A stretch of 22,948 nucleotides of DNA from Gemmatimonadales bacterium (GTDB lineage: Bacteria > Gemmatimonadota > Gemmatimonadetes > Gemmatimonadales > GWC2-71-9): contig JAICPP010000022.1 of the NCBI GenBank assembly GCA_025929805.1, positions 1 to 22,948 of the forward strand, given 5' to 3'. Made by a program: the position numbers and the translations under genes. Shown here one piece after another: positions 15,971 to 22,948 of the stretch (its first letter is position 1; each line of letters begins with the position of its first letter). The notes under the pieces are model-generated. The model did not search any database. It had not been told where the DNA came from and saw nothing but the letters and a program-made list of their open reading frames with translations.

Positions 15971-18184
15971 ATGCGTGGCATACGATTCGGAACCCTGATT
16001 GCGACTCTCGCCATCTCGCTGTCGTCGGTGCCCGGCGCATCAGCGCAGCAGACGACTCCCAGCGAGCTTGCAGCCGAGAAGCTTCCGGCCGGGTTCATCA
16101 AAGAGTTTGGCACCATGTGGACCTTCGACGCGCCGCCACTCGATTACTGGAAGGCACGCTACGGGTTCACTCCCACCCAGGCCTGGCTGGATAACGTACG
16201 CCTCGCCTCGATTCGGCTGCCCAACTGCTCCTCGTCGTTCGTCTCGTCCAACGGCCTGGTGATGACCAATCACCACTGCGCGCGCGAGTGCATCACCGGG
16301 GTCTCCACTCCGGACTCGAACTTTCAGGAGCTCGGCTTCGTGGCCAAGACCCCGGCGGACGAGCGGAAGTGCACCGGCCTTTTCGTCGACCAGCTCCAAT
16401 CCATCGAGGACGTAACCGCCCGGGTTCAGCGGGCCACCACCGCACCCACGGCAGCCCGCCAGGTTACCCAGCGCAATGCGGCAATCGACTCGCTCCAGAA
16501 GAGCTGTGAGACCGATGCCACCACGAAATGCCAGGTGATCTCCTACTATCAGGGCGGCGCATACTCGCTCTACCGGTTCAAGCGCTTCAGCGATCTACGG
16601 CTGGTGATGGCACCCGAGGAGGGGATCAGCTTCTTCGGCGGTGACCCGGACAACTTCACCTATCCCCGCTACGATCTGGATTTGACACTATTGCGGGTGT
16701 ACGAGAACGGCCGGCCGTACCAGCCGAAGAACTTCCTCAAATGGAGCAGAGAGGGGGCGAAGGAGGGGGACTTGGTGCTCGTCACCGGCAACCCGGGATC
16801 AACCGGCCGGCTGCTCACCGTGGCTCAGATGGAGTACCTGCGCGACGTGCAGTATCCGGCGCAGCTTGCCTCCTACGACCGGAACCTGGCAGTTCTGGAA
16901 GAGGTCGCCCAAACCAACGAGGAGACCCGGCGCGCCCTGGAGAACCAGATCTTCAGCCTGAAGAACTCCAAGAAAGCGGTGACGGGCTACCTGGCCGGTC
17001 TCCAGGACTCTTCGGTGATGGCCAGGAAGCGGAACTTCGAGCGCGATTTCCGGCGCCGAATCGGCGCCGACCCCAAGCTCCGCGCCCGCTACGGCGGATC
17101 ATGGGACGCCATCGCCTCCGCGCAGCGGCAGCTGGCTGGGCTGGCCAGGCAGCAGCGGTGGTACAGCTTCAGCGGATCGCCGCTGCTGAACATCGCCGGT
17201 GCCATCGTTCGCATCCCGGAACAGGCCAAGCTGCCGGACTCACTCCGGCTGCCCCAGTATCGCGGGCCATCCCTGGAGGCTTTGCGAGCCGCGGTCCTCG
17301 GCCCGGTGCCGACCGACCTGGAGGCCGAGAAGCAGATGCTGCAGGCCTGGCTCACTCAGGCCAGCAAGGACCTTCCCCTCAATGATCCGTTCCTCAGCGC
17401 GTTCCTTCGAGGCAGGAGCCCCGAGGTTGCGGCCGAAGCCGCCATCAACGGGACCAAGCTGGCCGATTCATCGTTCCGCGCCTCGTTGCTCGAGGGAGGC
17501 TCGGCGGCCGTCGCCCAGTCCAATGATCCGCTGATCGTGCTCGCCCGGCGACTCAACCCGATTGCCATGAAGGTGCAGCAGCGGGCCGCCCGGCTCAACG
17601 ACGTGATCTCCGCTCAGGCGGAAAAGGTAGGCCAGGCGATCTTTGCGGCTTACGGCCGCTCACTCCCACCGGATGCGACCTTCAGCCTGCGGATCAGCGA
17701 TGGGGTGGTGAGAAGCTATCCCAACAACGGCACCATCGCCCCTTACAAGACCACGTTTTACGGGCTGTACGGCCGTTCGGCGGCATTCGACGACAAGCCG
17801 CCCTTCCAGCTTCCGGAACGCTGGAAGGCTCAGCGGGCACAACTCGACATGAGTCAGCCGCTCAATTTCGTCAGCACCAACGACATCATCGGCGGAAACT
17901 CGGGCAGCCCGGTGATCAATCAGAACGCCGAGGTGGTCGGCCTCATCTTCGATGGCAACATCCAGCAGCTGCCCAATCGGTTTCTGTACACCGATGAGGA
18001 GGCCCGCGCGGTCGCGGTACACTCCCGGGGGATCACCGAGGCGCTCCGGAAGGTGTACGAGGTGGATCGAATCGCGAACGAGCTGGAAGGGGTACAGGCT
18101 CAGGTGAGACGGGTCCCACTCCGGGGTGACAGCTTGAGGCAGACGCAGCCCCCCGCCACTCGCGACACGGCTCCGGGCCGCTAA
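15971..18184 (+). CDS. S46-family dipeptidyl peptidase, DPP7-like, secreted
   Basis: A 737-residue exported serine peptidase. The signal peptide is MRGIRFGTLIATLAISLSSV followed by PGASA, with likely cleavage before QQ at residue 26. The chymotrypsin-like halves carry NHHC (His102 region), the YDLDLTLLR segment that supplies the Asp, and GGNSGSP with Ser644. The residue 18 after this Ser is Gly (FDGN), as in DPP7, rather than the Arg (FDRN) of DPP11. It should therefore release dipeptides with hydrophobic rather than acidic second residues. These enzymes work in the periplasm or at the cell surface and support peptide feeding. The start is ATG 15971 because AAGAGG lies seven bases upstream and the signal peptide begins there; the frame is open to 15917. 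No neighbour shares a clear pathway with it. Confidence 0.94.
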   Translation: MRGIRFGTLIATLAISLSSVPGASAQQTTPSELAAEKLPAGFIKEFGTMWTFDAPPLDYWKARYGFTPTQAWLDNVRLASIRLPNCSSSFVSSNGLVMTNHHCARECITGVSTPDSNFQELGFVAKTPADERKCTGLFVDQLQSIEDVTARVQRATTAPTAARQVTQRNAAIDSLQKSCETDATTKCQVISYYQGGAYSLYRFKRFSDLRLVMAPEEGISFFGGDPDNFTYPRYDLDLTLLRVYENGRPYQPKNFLKWSREGAKEGDLVLVTGNPGSTGRLLTVAQMEYLRDVQYPAQLASYDRNLAVLEEVAQTNEETRRALENQIFSLKNSKKAVTGYLAGLQDSSVMARKRNFERDFRRRIGADPKLRARYGGSWDAIASAQRQLAGLARQQRWYSFSGSPLLNIAGAIVRIPEQAKLPDSLRLPQYRGPSLEALRAAVLGPVPTDLEAEKQMLQAWLTQASKDLPLNDPFLSAFLRGRSPEVAAEAAINGTKLADSSFRASLLEGGSAAVAQSNDPLIVLARRLNPIAMKVQQRAARLNDVISAQAEKVGQAIFAAYGRSLPPDATFSLRISDGVVRSYPNNGTIAPYKTTFYGLYGRSAAFDDKPPFQLPERWKAQRAQLDMSQPLNFVSTNDIIGGNSGSPVINQNAEVVGLIFDGNIQQLPNRFLYTDEEARAVAVHSRGITEALRKVYEVDRIANELEGVQAQVRRVPLRGDSLRQTQPPATRDTAPGR

Positions 18185-18208
18185 CGTACTGAAGCTTCGC
18201 CCAATGAC

Positions 18209-18688
18209 CTAGGCTCCCGACCCTCGCTTCGCAATAAACCGTCCCTTCAGCGTCTTCCCACCAGTCTGGGCCTTTGCTTGGTAGGTCCCCACCAGGGAGT
18301 CCCCAACCAGCCGAGCCTCGGTCCGAGTCACCACCTGCGCGTTCAGGGTCGGGCTCCGGTGCGGCTCCGATTCGTACACGATGGTGCTGTCTCCGGTCGA
18401 CACGACCTTCACGTCATAGGCCTCCCCCGGTTTGAATGCAATGTTTCCAGTGAGGCTCCCATCGGGGGCTCGGCTCCAGGTGATGGTAAACTGCTGTGCC
18501 CGGCTCGAGCCCTCGTCATACCCCCGGGCGGTCCAGGTGCCCAGTAGCCGGTCTGCTACCGCGGTCGCGGCCCGCTCCGGCGCCGAGTCGACCGCCGGTC
18601 CTAACGTATCGGTGACCAGCGTGTCACGTGCGGTGTCGCGCCGCTCACAGGCGGCCAGTGTCAAAGCGGCGCAGAGCAGATAACGCAT
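18209..18688 (-). CDS. Small predicted lipoprotein, unknown function
   Basis: A 159-residue protein with a short signal and lipobox L11-A12-A13-C14 (MRYLLCAALTLAACERRD). After a Thr/Asp-rich linker (about 15-45) it has a beta-rich domain, LLGTWTARGYDEG to LKGRFIAKRGSGA. The pattern of 'G(T/S)W..' and repeated 'G.Y/G.F' strands suggests a small lipocalin-like or similar beta-barrel, but no family is certain. GGAGAG lies just before the ATG. It faces the S46 gene convergently with only 24 bases between the stops and no visible terminator. Confidence 0.75.
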   Translation of the reverse strand: MRYLLCAALTLAACERRDTARDTLVTDTLGPAVDSAPERAATAVADRLLGTWTARGYDEGSSRAQQFTITWSRAPDGSLTGNIAFKPGEAYDVKVVSTGDSTIVYESEPHRSPTLNAQVVTRTEARLVGDSLVGTYQAKAQTGGKTLKGRFIAKRGSGA

Positions 18689-18835
18689 ATGTCTCTCCGA
18701 TGCAGGTGACCAACCAAGATGTCACTCGGGCTGTCGGCCGGTAAGGTGGACCCGTGGTCATTGCAGAATGGCCAGCGACTGAGTGATCCGCCCCACCCGA
18801 CCACGCGCATCGTCCCCACCGACTCGCCCAAGGCC

Positions 18836-18853
18836 AGCTTCTAAGTTGAAGCT
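18836..18853 (+). promoter_or_regulatory. Inverted repeat AGCTTC/GAAGCT upstream of hypothetical gene
   Basis: A perfect six-base inverted repeat (18836-18841 and 18848-18853) around TAAGTT. It could be an operator or a hairpin in the leader of the gene at 18905. Confidence 0.3.
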
Positions 18854-18870
18854 GCAGTCTGTATTCGGAC

Positions 18871-18887
18871 GCCCGGCAGCGCCGGGC
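18871..18887 (+). promoter_or_regulatory. Perfect GC hairpin just before the ribosome site of the 18905 gene
   Basis: GCCCGGC and GCCGGGC form a seven-base perfect stem with a three-base loop. It ends 17 bases before the ATG, immediately ahead of the purine-rich GAGGGGGGA. It could affect ribosome access. There is no T-run after it. Confidence 0.4.
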
Positions 18888-18904
18888 ACATCGAGGGGGG
18901 ACCT

Positions 18905-19297
18905 ATGGAACCACGTGTTTTCGCCCATTCTCAAAGCTATCGGCTGCGGGAGCGGATGAATGAGGCCGAGATCCGGCATGGGCAAGAGGTGCGAGCCGAC
19001 CTGACCGGCATCCGGGTGACGGCTGCAGTGGAGGGATGGCGCACCACACCGGATACGAACGTCGGTGCAATCTTTTTCTGCACCATGGGGCCGATCAGGA
19101 TCCGCGAGGTGCTGAACCATGGCGACGGCGATCCGCTGCCGACGGAAGTCGTCCTCGACGGCCTGGCCGTACCCGGACCCGGCACCTACGACATCCTCAA
19201 CGCCCTGGTACACTCGAACGGGTCCCTCCTGGTCCGAGTCGACGCCAGCACGCAGGTGGTTCCTAGAGCCCTCAGTCCGGATCTGCCCTGGGTGTAG
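18905..19297 (+). CDS. Hypothetical protein
   Basis: A 130-residue frame from ATG 18905 with a strong purine-rich site (GAGGGGGGA, three bases upstream). It has high third-position GC throughout, so I treat it as real. It has no signal peptide or membrane segment. The first 40 residues are charged and probably helical (YRLRERMNEAEIRHGQEVRA); the rest alternates short hydrophobic strands, for example VGAIFFCTMGPIRIREVL and EVVLDGLAVPGPGTYDILNA. I do not recognise the family. It is flanked by a divergent lipoprotein gene upstream and a palindromic repeat downstream, and has two inverted repeats in its leader. Confidence 0.6.
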   Translation: MEPRVFAHSQSYRLRERMNEAEIRHGQEVRADLTGIRVTAAVEGWRTTPDTNVGAIFFCTMGPIRIREVLNHGDGDPLPTEVVLDGLAVPGPGTYDILNALVHSNGSLLVRVDASTQVVPRALSPDLPWV

Positions 19298-19317
19298 TCG
19301 CAACGGTTAATCAGCTG

Positions 19318-19384
19318 TCATCCTGAGCGAAGCGAAGGATCTCTCCAGGCGGGGTGATCCTTCGGTCGCTTCGCCCCAGGATGA
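19318..19384. repeat. Palindromic intergenic repeat (MITE/REP-like)
   Basis: The left arm (19318-19341) begins TCATCCTGAGCGAAGCGAAG and ends GGATC. The right arm (19356-19384) reads GATCCTTCGGTCGCTTCGCC and ends CCAGGATGA. Apart from a few extra bases in the right arm the two are complementary, giving a stem of about 24 pairs around a 14-base loop. It lies between the convergent ends of the hypothetical gene and the MFS gene, where it could also stop transcription. Similar TCATCCTGAGCGAAG strings are widespread between bacterial genes. Confidence 0.75.
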
Positions 19385-19412
19385 CTAGATGCTATGCTGC
19401 GGGTTAACAGGA

Positions 19413-20975
19413 TTAGCGTGACAGCGCAGGCTCGGGCTCAGCCCCGGCTTCAGAGCTCGCTCGCACTCGCCGCAATAGAACTCCCACCATGACCGCCGTC
19501 ATCAGCGCGATCGCGGCGCTGATCGCCGCCGCCAACTCCAGCGACTGTACGAATGCCTCGCGGGCAGTACCCAGCAGCTCCGCACCCAGCCTGTCGGGCA
19601 GTCTTGCTGCTTCGGCCAGAGCGCCCCCCAACGTGGTCCGCGCTACCTCGGCCGATCCCGAGGGGATTCCGGCAGGGACCGCGTCGATCATCAGTCTGCG
19701 ATATAGCGCCGTCCCGATACTGCCGAGCACCGCGATGCCGAGCGCGCCGCCGAGCTCGGAGCTGGTCTCGGAAATGGCCGATGCGGCCCCGGCGCGCTCG
19801 ACCGGAGCGCTTCCAACAATCAGATCGGTGGCTAGAATGACCACCGGAGAGATGCCCAGCGAGTAGATAACCGAACCGGTCACCAGCATCCCCAGCGTGG
19901 GTCCTCGGTCCATCTGGGTCAGCACTCCGAACCCGAGTGCCGCGAGCACCAGCCCCACCGCCATCAGATAGGCCGGGCGGAATCGTCTGGCGAGACCCGG
20001 AACCACCAGGGAACCCGCGATGAACGAGGTCATCGATGGCACGGTCCAGAGCCCAGCCTGCAGAGGGGACAGGCCCAGCACCAACTGCAGGTACTGGGCG
20101 ATATAGACGTAGGAGCCGAACGCCACAAAGGTGGCCAGCGTGTAAGCGGCCAATGACGCGCTGAACGCCGGTGCCCGGAAGAGGGTCAGATCGATCAGGG
20201 GATCGGCGAGCTGTTTCTGCCGCCGGGCAAACAAGAACCCCACGACAACGCCCGCGAGAATTGACCCGGCGGGCAGCCATTCCAGGCCATCCTCGGCAAT
20301 CCGCTTGAGCCCATAGATCACCAGAAGCACCGCGACCAGCGACATCGCCGCGCTGAGGAGATCAAGTCGACCGGCCTCGGGATCTCGATATTCCGGGAGC
20401 AACACCGGACCCACTATCAGGAGCAACAACATCACCGGCACACCGATCAGGAACACCGATCCCCACCAGAAGTACTCCAGCACCACGCCGCCAATCAGCG
20501 GGCCGATCGCGCCGCCAACAGAGTAGCTGGTGACCCACACTCCTATGGCAAAGGTGCGCTGTGCTGGATCGAGGAACATGTTGCGAATCAGTGACAGCGT
20601 GGACGGTGCCAGGGTCGCACCGGCCAGACCGAGAAGCGCGCGGGTGGCGATGAGCATCTCGGCGCTGTTGGAGAAGGCTGCTACCACCGACGCCACGCCG
20701 AAGGCGGTGGCTCCGATCAGGAGCAGCCGACGGCGACCGATCCGGTCGCCCAGGGTGCCCATGGTGATCAGCGACCCGGCTACCAGGAACCCGTAGATGT
20801 CCAGGATCCACAGCAGCTCGGCACTACTGGGCTTCAGGTCGGCGCTGAGGTGAGGGACCGCCAGGTTCAGGACGGTCAGGTCCATGGAGTAGAGCATGCA
20901 GGGCAGCGCGATGACGGCGAGCCCGATCCACTCGCGTCGGCCGGCTTTGAGGGGAGCCGCCGCTGTGTCGGTCAT
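19413..20975 (-). CDS. MFS multidrug exporter, DHA2 family (EmrB/QacA/SmvA-like, 14 TM)
   Basis: A 520-residue membrane protein with 14 predicted helices. TM1 carries MDLTVLNLAVP with an acidic residue (Asp32), as in QacA-type cation exporters. Motif A is GDRIGRRRLL (about 76-85), and the antiporter motif C region reads GGAIGPLIGG (154-163). LGLSPLQAGLWTVPS in the second half and ELGGALGIAVLGS near the end are typical DHA2 blocks. It would expel toxic or cationic compounds in exchange for protons at the inner membrane. Its ATG overlaps the stop of the upstream EamA gene by four bases (ATGA), so the two are translationally coupled. It is the last gene of the minus-strand group. Substrate cannot be assigned. 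Confidence 0.93.
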   Translation of the reverse strand: MTDTAAAPLKAGRREWIGLAVIALPCMLYSMDLTVLNLAVPHLSADLKPSSAELLWILDIYGFLVAGSLITMGTLGDRIGRRRLLLIGATAFGVASVVAAFSNSAEMLIATRALLGLAGATLAPSTLSLIRNMFLDPAQRTFAIGVWVTSYSVGGAIGPLIGGVVLEYFWWGSVFLIGVPVMLLLLIVGPVLLPEYRDPEAGRLDLLSAAMSLVAVLLVIYGLKRIAEDGLEWLPAGSILAGVVVGFLFARRQKQLADPLIDLTLFRAPAFSASLAAYTLATFVAFGSYVYIAQYLQLVLGLSPLQAGLWTVPSMTSFIAGSLVVPGLARRFRPAYLMAVGLVLAALGFGVLTQMDRGPTLGMLVTGSVIYSLGISPVVILATDLIVGSAPVERAGAASAISETSSELGGALGIAVLGSIGTALYRRLMIDAVPAGIPSGSAEVARTTLGGALAEAARLPDRLGAELLGTAREAFVQSLELAAAISAAIALMTAVMVGVLLRRVRASSEAGAEPEPALSR

Positions 20976-21835
20976 CGATCGCTGCTCACGATCAGCACCA
21001 CGGCGGCCAGCGCACAGCCGACGCCGGTGACCTGCAAAAGGTTGAGTCGCTCATGAAGTAGCATCCGCGCCAGCAAGACCGTGCTGGCCGGATAGAGCGA
21101 GGAGAGCGTGACCACGATGCTGACTGGTCCCTGCTGCGCTGCCAGCATGTACAGTGCATTCGCCAGCATGTCGATGGTGCCCGCGAAAACCACCAGCGCA
21201 CCTATGCCGCTCGACAACCGCAGGCTGGTTCCGGTGTAAAGCGCTATTGCACCGAAGAGGGTCACGGAAACCGTGCGCGCAGCCACCAGCGGCCACATCC
21301 CGGCTTCGGGCGTGGTTTGGGCCAGCGAGAGGTAGAAGAAGCCGATCGCTACCCCGGATGCCAGCGCAAGGGTGACCCCGGGAGGGAGCCCGCGCCGGGT
21401 GGCTGGTTCACGGCTCTGGGATTGGGGGTCTGTCTGCTGGCTGACCAACACGATGGACGTGATCCCCAGCACGATCCCCACAACCGCCAGCGGCACGGGA
21501 CGCTCACCGAGCAGAACCGAGACCAATACCGGAATGGCGACGGCACAGACCGCTGTGGTGGGTGCCACTACCGCCATCGTTCCAACGGCGAGCGCCCGAT
21601 AGAGCAGCGCGACGCCGATTCCGCCGGTCAGACCGGCCATGGCACCCCAGAATAGATCGGACCCTGAAGGCGAGGCGGAGGGTAAGAGCGGCAGCAGCAG
21701 CACGAGCACGGCCAGCCCGCTGAACTGAGACACTACTACCACCGGAATGGTGCCGGCCCGCCGGGCAGTCAGGCCACCGGTGAAGTCGGCGGCGCCATAG
21801 AAGAGCGCCGAGCCGATCGCCAGGAGGTATACCAT
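20972..21835 (-). CDS. EamA/DMT-family transporter
   Basis: A 287-residue protein of about ten membrane helices arranged as two EamA halves (about 1-138 and 150-287). The first begins MVYLLAIGSALFYGAADFTG; the second half includes ALASGVAIGFFYLSLAQTTP and the late SSLYPASTVLLARMLLHERL, where the conserved Glu of the 'xxExL' motif is kept. DMT transporters move small metabolites or drugs. It follows the DUF1428 gene by 13 bases and overlaps the MFS gene by four, so the three are probably one transcript. There is no clear ribosome site before its ATG, consistent with coupling. Confidence 0.9.
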   Translation of the reverse strand: MVYLLAIGSALFYGAADFTGGLTARRAGTIPVVVVSQFSGLAVLVLLLPLLPSASPSGSDLFWGAMAGLTGGIGVALLYRALAVGTMAVVAPTTAVCAVAIPVLVSVLLGERPVPLAVVGIVLGITSIVLVSQQTDPQSQSREPATRRGLPPGVTLALASGVAIGFFYLSLAQTTPEAGMWPLVAARTVSVTLFGAIALYTGTSLRLSSGIGALVVFAGTIDMLANALYMLAAQQGPVSIVVTLSSLYPASTVLLARMLLHERLNLLQVTGVGCALAAVVLIVSSDR

Positions 21836-21848
21836 CGACGGATTTTTG

Positions 21849-22208
21849 TTACAGGTCGACGATGACTCTGAATCCGCCGTAGACCATGCGCTTGACGTCG
21901 AAGGGCATGGCCTTGGTATCCATCATTCCTGCCAGTCGCGGGTCCTTCATCACCTTGGCGTTCACCCGATCGCGGTGGGCTCGGGACTTGAACACGATCC
22001 AGGAGAACACCACCGTCTCGCCTGGCTTCAGCTTGAGTCTGCGGGGGAACGGGACCATCCCTTTTACGTTGAGATCATCACCGGCACATTCCTTGTAATC
22101 CAGAGCGCCGTGCTCCCTCCAGACCCGGCCCGCTTTCCGAGACATGCGGGCATAGGCCTCCAGGTTCTTTCTGCGAACCGGCAACAAAAAGCCATCGACG
22201 TAGGACAT
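21849..22208 (-). CDS. DUF1428 family protein
   Basis: A 119-residue protein that matches the DUF1428 pattern along its whole length. It begins SYVDGFLLPVRRKNLEAYAR, has KAGRVWREHGALDY in the first half, PGETVVFSWIVFKSRAHRDR in the middle, and ends KAMPFDVKRMVYGGFRVIVD. The family folds as a dimeric ferredoxin-like alpha/beta barrel; its role is unknown. GAGGAG lies five bases before the ATG, a strong site. It follows the palindromic repeat and leads the EamA and MFS genes. Confidence 0.93.
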   Translation of the reverse strand: MSYVDGFLLPVRRKNLEAYARMSRKAGRVWREHGALDYKECAGDDLNVKGMVPFPRRLKLKPGETVVFSWIVFKSRAHRDRVNAKVMKDPRLAGMMDTKAMPFDVKRMVYGGFRVIVDL

Positions 22209-22246
22209 CAGAGCTCCTCAGTACACGTGGTGTTCGATCGTCGTCA

Positions 22247-22338
22247 GTCATTGCGAGGGGGTGAAGCCCCCGAAGCAATCCCGGCGCTCTCGCCGAAACC
22301 ACCGGATTGCTTCGGACGCCTTGCGTCCTCGCAATGAC
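22247..22338. repeat. Palindromic intergenic repeat (MITE/REP-like), second type
   Basis: GTCATTGCGAGG (22247-22258) is complementary to CCTCGCAATGAC (22327-22338). An inner pair, CGAAGCAATCC (22271-22281) and GGATTGCTTCG (22304-22314), nests within it. The whole could fold as a long two-tier stem. It sits between the DoxX and DUF1428 genes. The GTCATTGCGAGG...GAAGCAATC type is a known wide-spread intergenic repeat; here it may separate or attenuate transcription of the two. Confidence 0.78.
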
Positions 22339-22347
22339 TCCCTCATT

Positions 22348-22776
22348 TCAGCTCTCCCTTCGGCCGCGATTACGCAGTGCGTCGAGACTCCAGGGGCCGG
22401 CGCCGGCGGCGGAGAAGTACAGGAATAGGAAGCAGAACAGGACAGCCGGGTGTCCTTGATTCAGAACCGGCCAGAAGCCCTGTGGGGCGTGTCCGATGAA
22501 GTATGCGAATGCCATCTCGCCCGACAGCAGGAACGCCACCGGGCGGGTGAAGAGTCCAGCCAGCAGGAACGCGCCTCCAAACGTTTCCAGAATGCCGGCA
22601 AACCACGGCTGTGATCCGATGGCTGCCGTGCTCCCGTCGGGCATGATGGCTGCCGGCACAGCGAACAACTTGGCCGTCCCGAACTGCATGAAGAGAAAGG
22701 CCGCCACGATCCGGAGAACGCTGAGCAGATAGGGTGACCAGGATCGCCACCTTGCGACGATATTCGACTCGGGCAT
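22348..22776 (-). CDS. DoxX family membrane protein
   Basis: A 142-residue protein with four membrane helices. The family-typical first helix is LLSVLRIVAAFLFMQFGTAK, followed by a WFAGILETFGGAFLLAGLFT block and then FLLSGEMAFAYFIGHAPQGF. DoxX-like proteins sit in the inner membrane and are linked to redox or stress functions in some bacteria. The specific role here is unknown. It starts ten bases after the stop of the MATE gene, with GGTAAG before the ATG, so both are probably cotranscribed. Confidence 0.92.
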   Translation of the reverse strand: MPESNIVARWRSWSPYLLSVLRIVAAFLFMQFGTAKLFAVPAAIMPDGSTAAIGSQPWFAGILETFGGAFLLAGLFTRPVAFLLSGEMAFAYFIGHAPQGFWPVLNQGHPAVLFCFLFLYFSAAGAGPWSLDALRNRGRRES

Positions 22777-22786
22777 GGTGCTTACC

Positions 22787-22948
22787 TCAACGGTCGATAT
22801 CTACGGCGATACTGCGCCACTTGCCTTGCTTGAACCGGATGACGCTCAAAGCGCACCGGGTGGTGTGGCCGGCGAGGATCGCCAGCCAGATGTCGATCGG
22901 GTCGAGCGTGCCCACCTGCTGCACCACGAAGCAGATGCTCAGTGGCAC
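22787..22948 (-). CDS. MATE-family efflux transporter, C-terminal end (partial)
   Basis: The last 53 residues of a minus-strand protein that enters from beyond the window end, with TGA at 22787-22789. The tail has a hydrophobic helix and a basic end (DPIDIWLAILAGHTTRCALS, then VIRFKQGKWRSIAVDID). An xxIWxAILxGHxxRxxLSxxRFxxGxW pattern is the usual C-terminal helix of MATE (MatE/NorM/DinF) exporters. Only the tail is seen, so this is a moderate call. It heads the minus-strand group of DoxX and, further on, two other transporters. Confidence 0.7.
   Translation of the reverse strand: MPLSICFVVQQVGTLDPIDIWLAILAGHTTRCALSVIRFKQGKWRSIAVDIDR

Noticed and set aside
18758..19303. A 181-residue minus-strand frame opposite the hypothetical gene
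   Set aside because: The plus-strand frame has a ribosome site and better codon use; the minus-strand translation is Arg/Gly/His-rich and looks like a shadow.

Overview
The window is high-GC DNA with dense genes and high third-position GC. It probably comes from a diderm soil-type bacterium, most likely Gemmatimonadota. That placement is an inference from gene content: a large TamB with a TamA-like barrel, lipoproteins, an S46 dipeptidyl peptidase, and a Ser/Thr kinase fused to TolB-like and TPR regions. No rRNA, tRNA, CRISPR array, transposase or phage gene was seen.

Layout. 1-204 is the 3' end of a radical SAM gene (AmmeMemoRadiSam type). A GCGGTA-rich inverted-repeat region follows. 456-7656 is an envelope pair, tamB then a tamA/bamA-like barrel; the barrel gene lacks any ATG/GTG/TTG start at its signal peptide. 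7729-8460 encodes a lipoprotein with a fibronectin-like end. 8461-9511 is a decayed region holding the remains of an antisense M15 peptidase, now readable only in three frames.

9512-15869 is the most interesting part. It starts with a transmembrane protein fusing a cytoplasmic pseudokinase to a periplasmic VanX-like D-Ala-D-Ala dipeptidase domain. Every kinase catalytic motif is lost. The VanX zinc ligands remain but the catalytic Glu is Ala. Next come a YcbB-type L,D-transpeptidase with an altered SHGC motif, a patch of gene remnants, and an intact Ser/Thr kinase. I infer a cell-wall sensing or remodelling locus built partly from dead enzymes.

15971-18181 encodes a secreted S46 (DPP7-like) peptidase. 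Convergent to it is a small lipoprotein. Then come a conserved-looking hypothetical gene with hairpins in its leader, and a palindromic repeat.

19413-22948 is a minus-strand group. In transcription order it holds a MATE exporter (partial), DoxX, a palindromic repeat, a DUF1428 protein, an EamA/DMT transporter and a 14-TM DHA2 MFS exporter. The last two overlap by 4 bases, so this looks like an export/stress unit.
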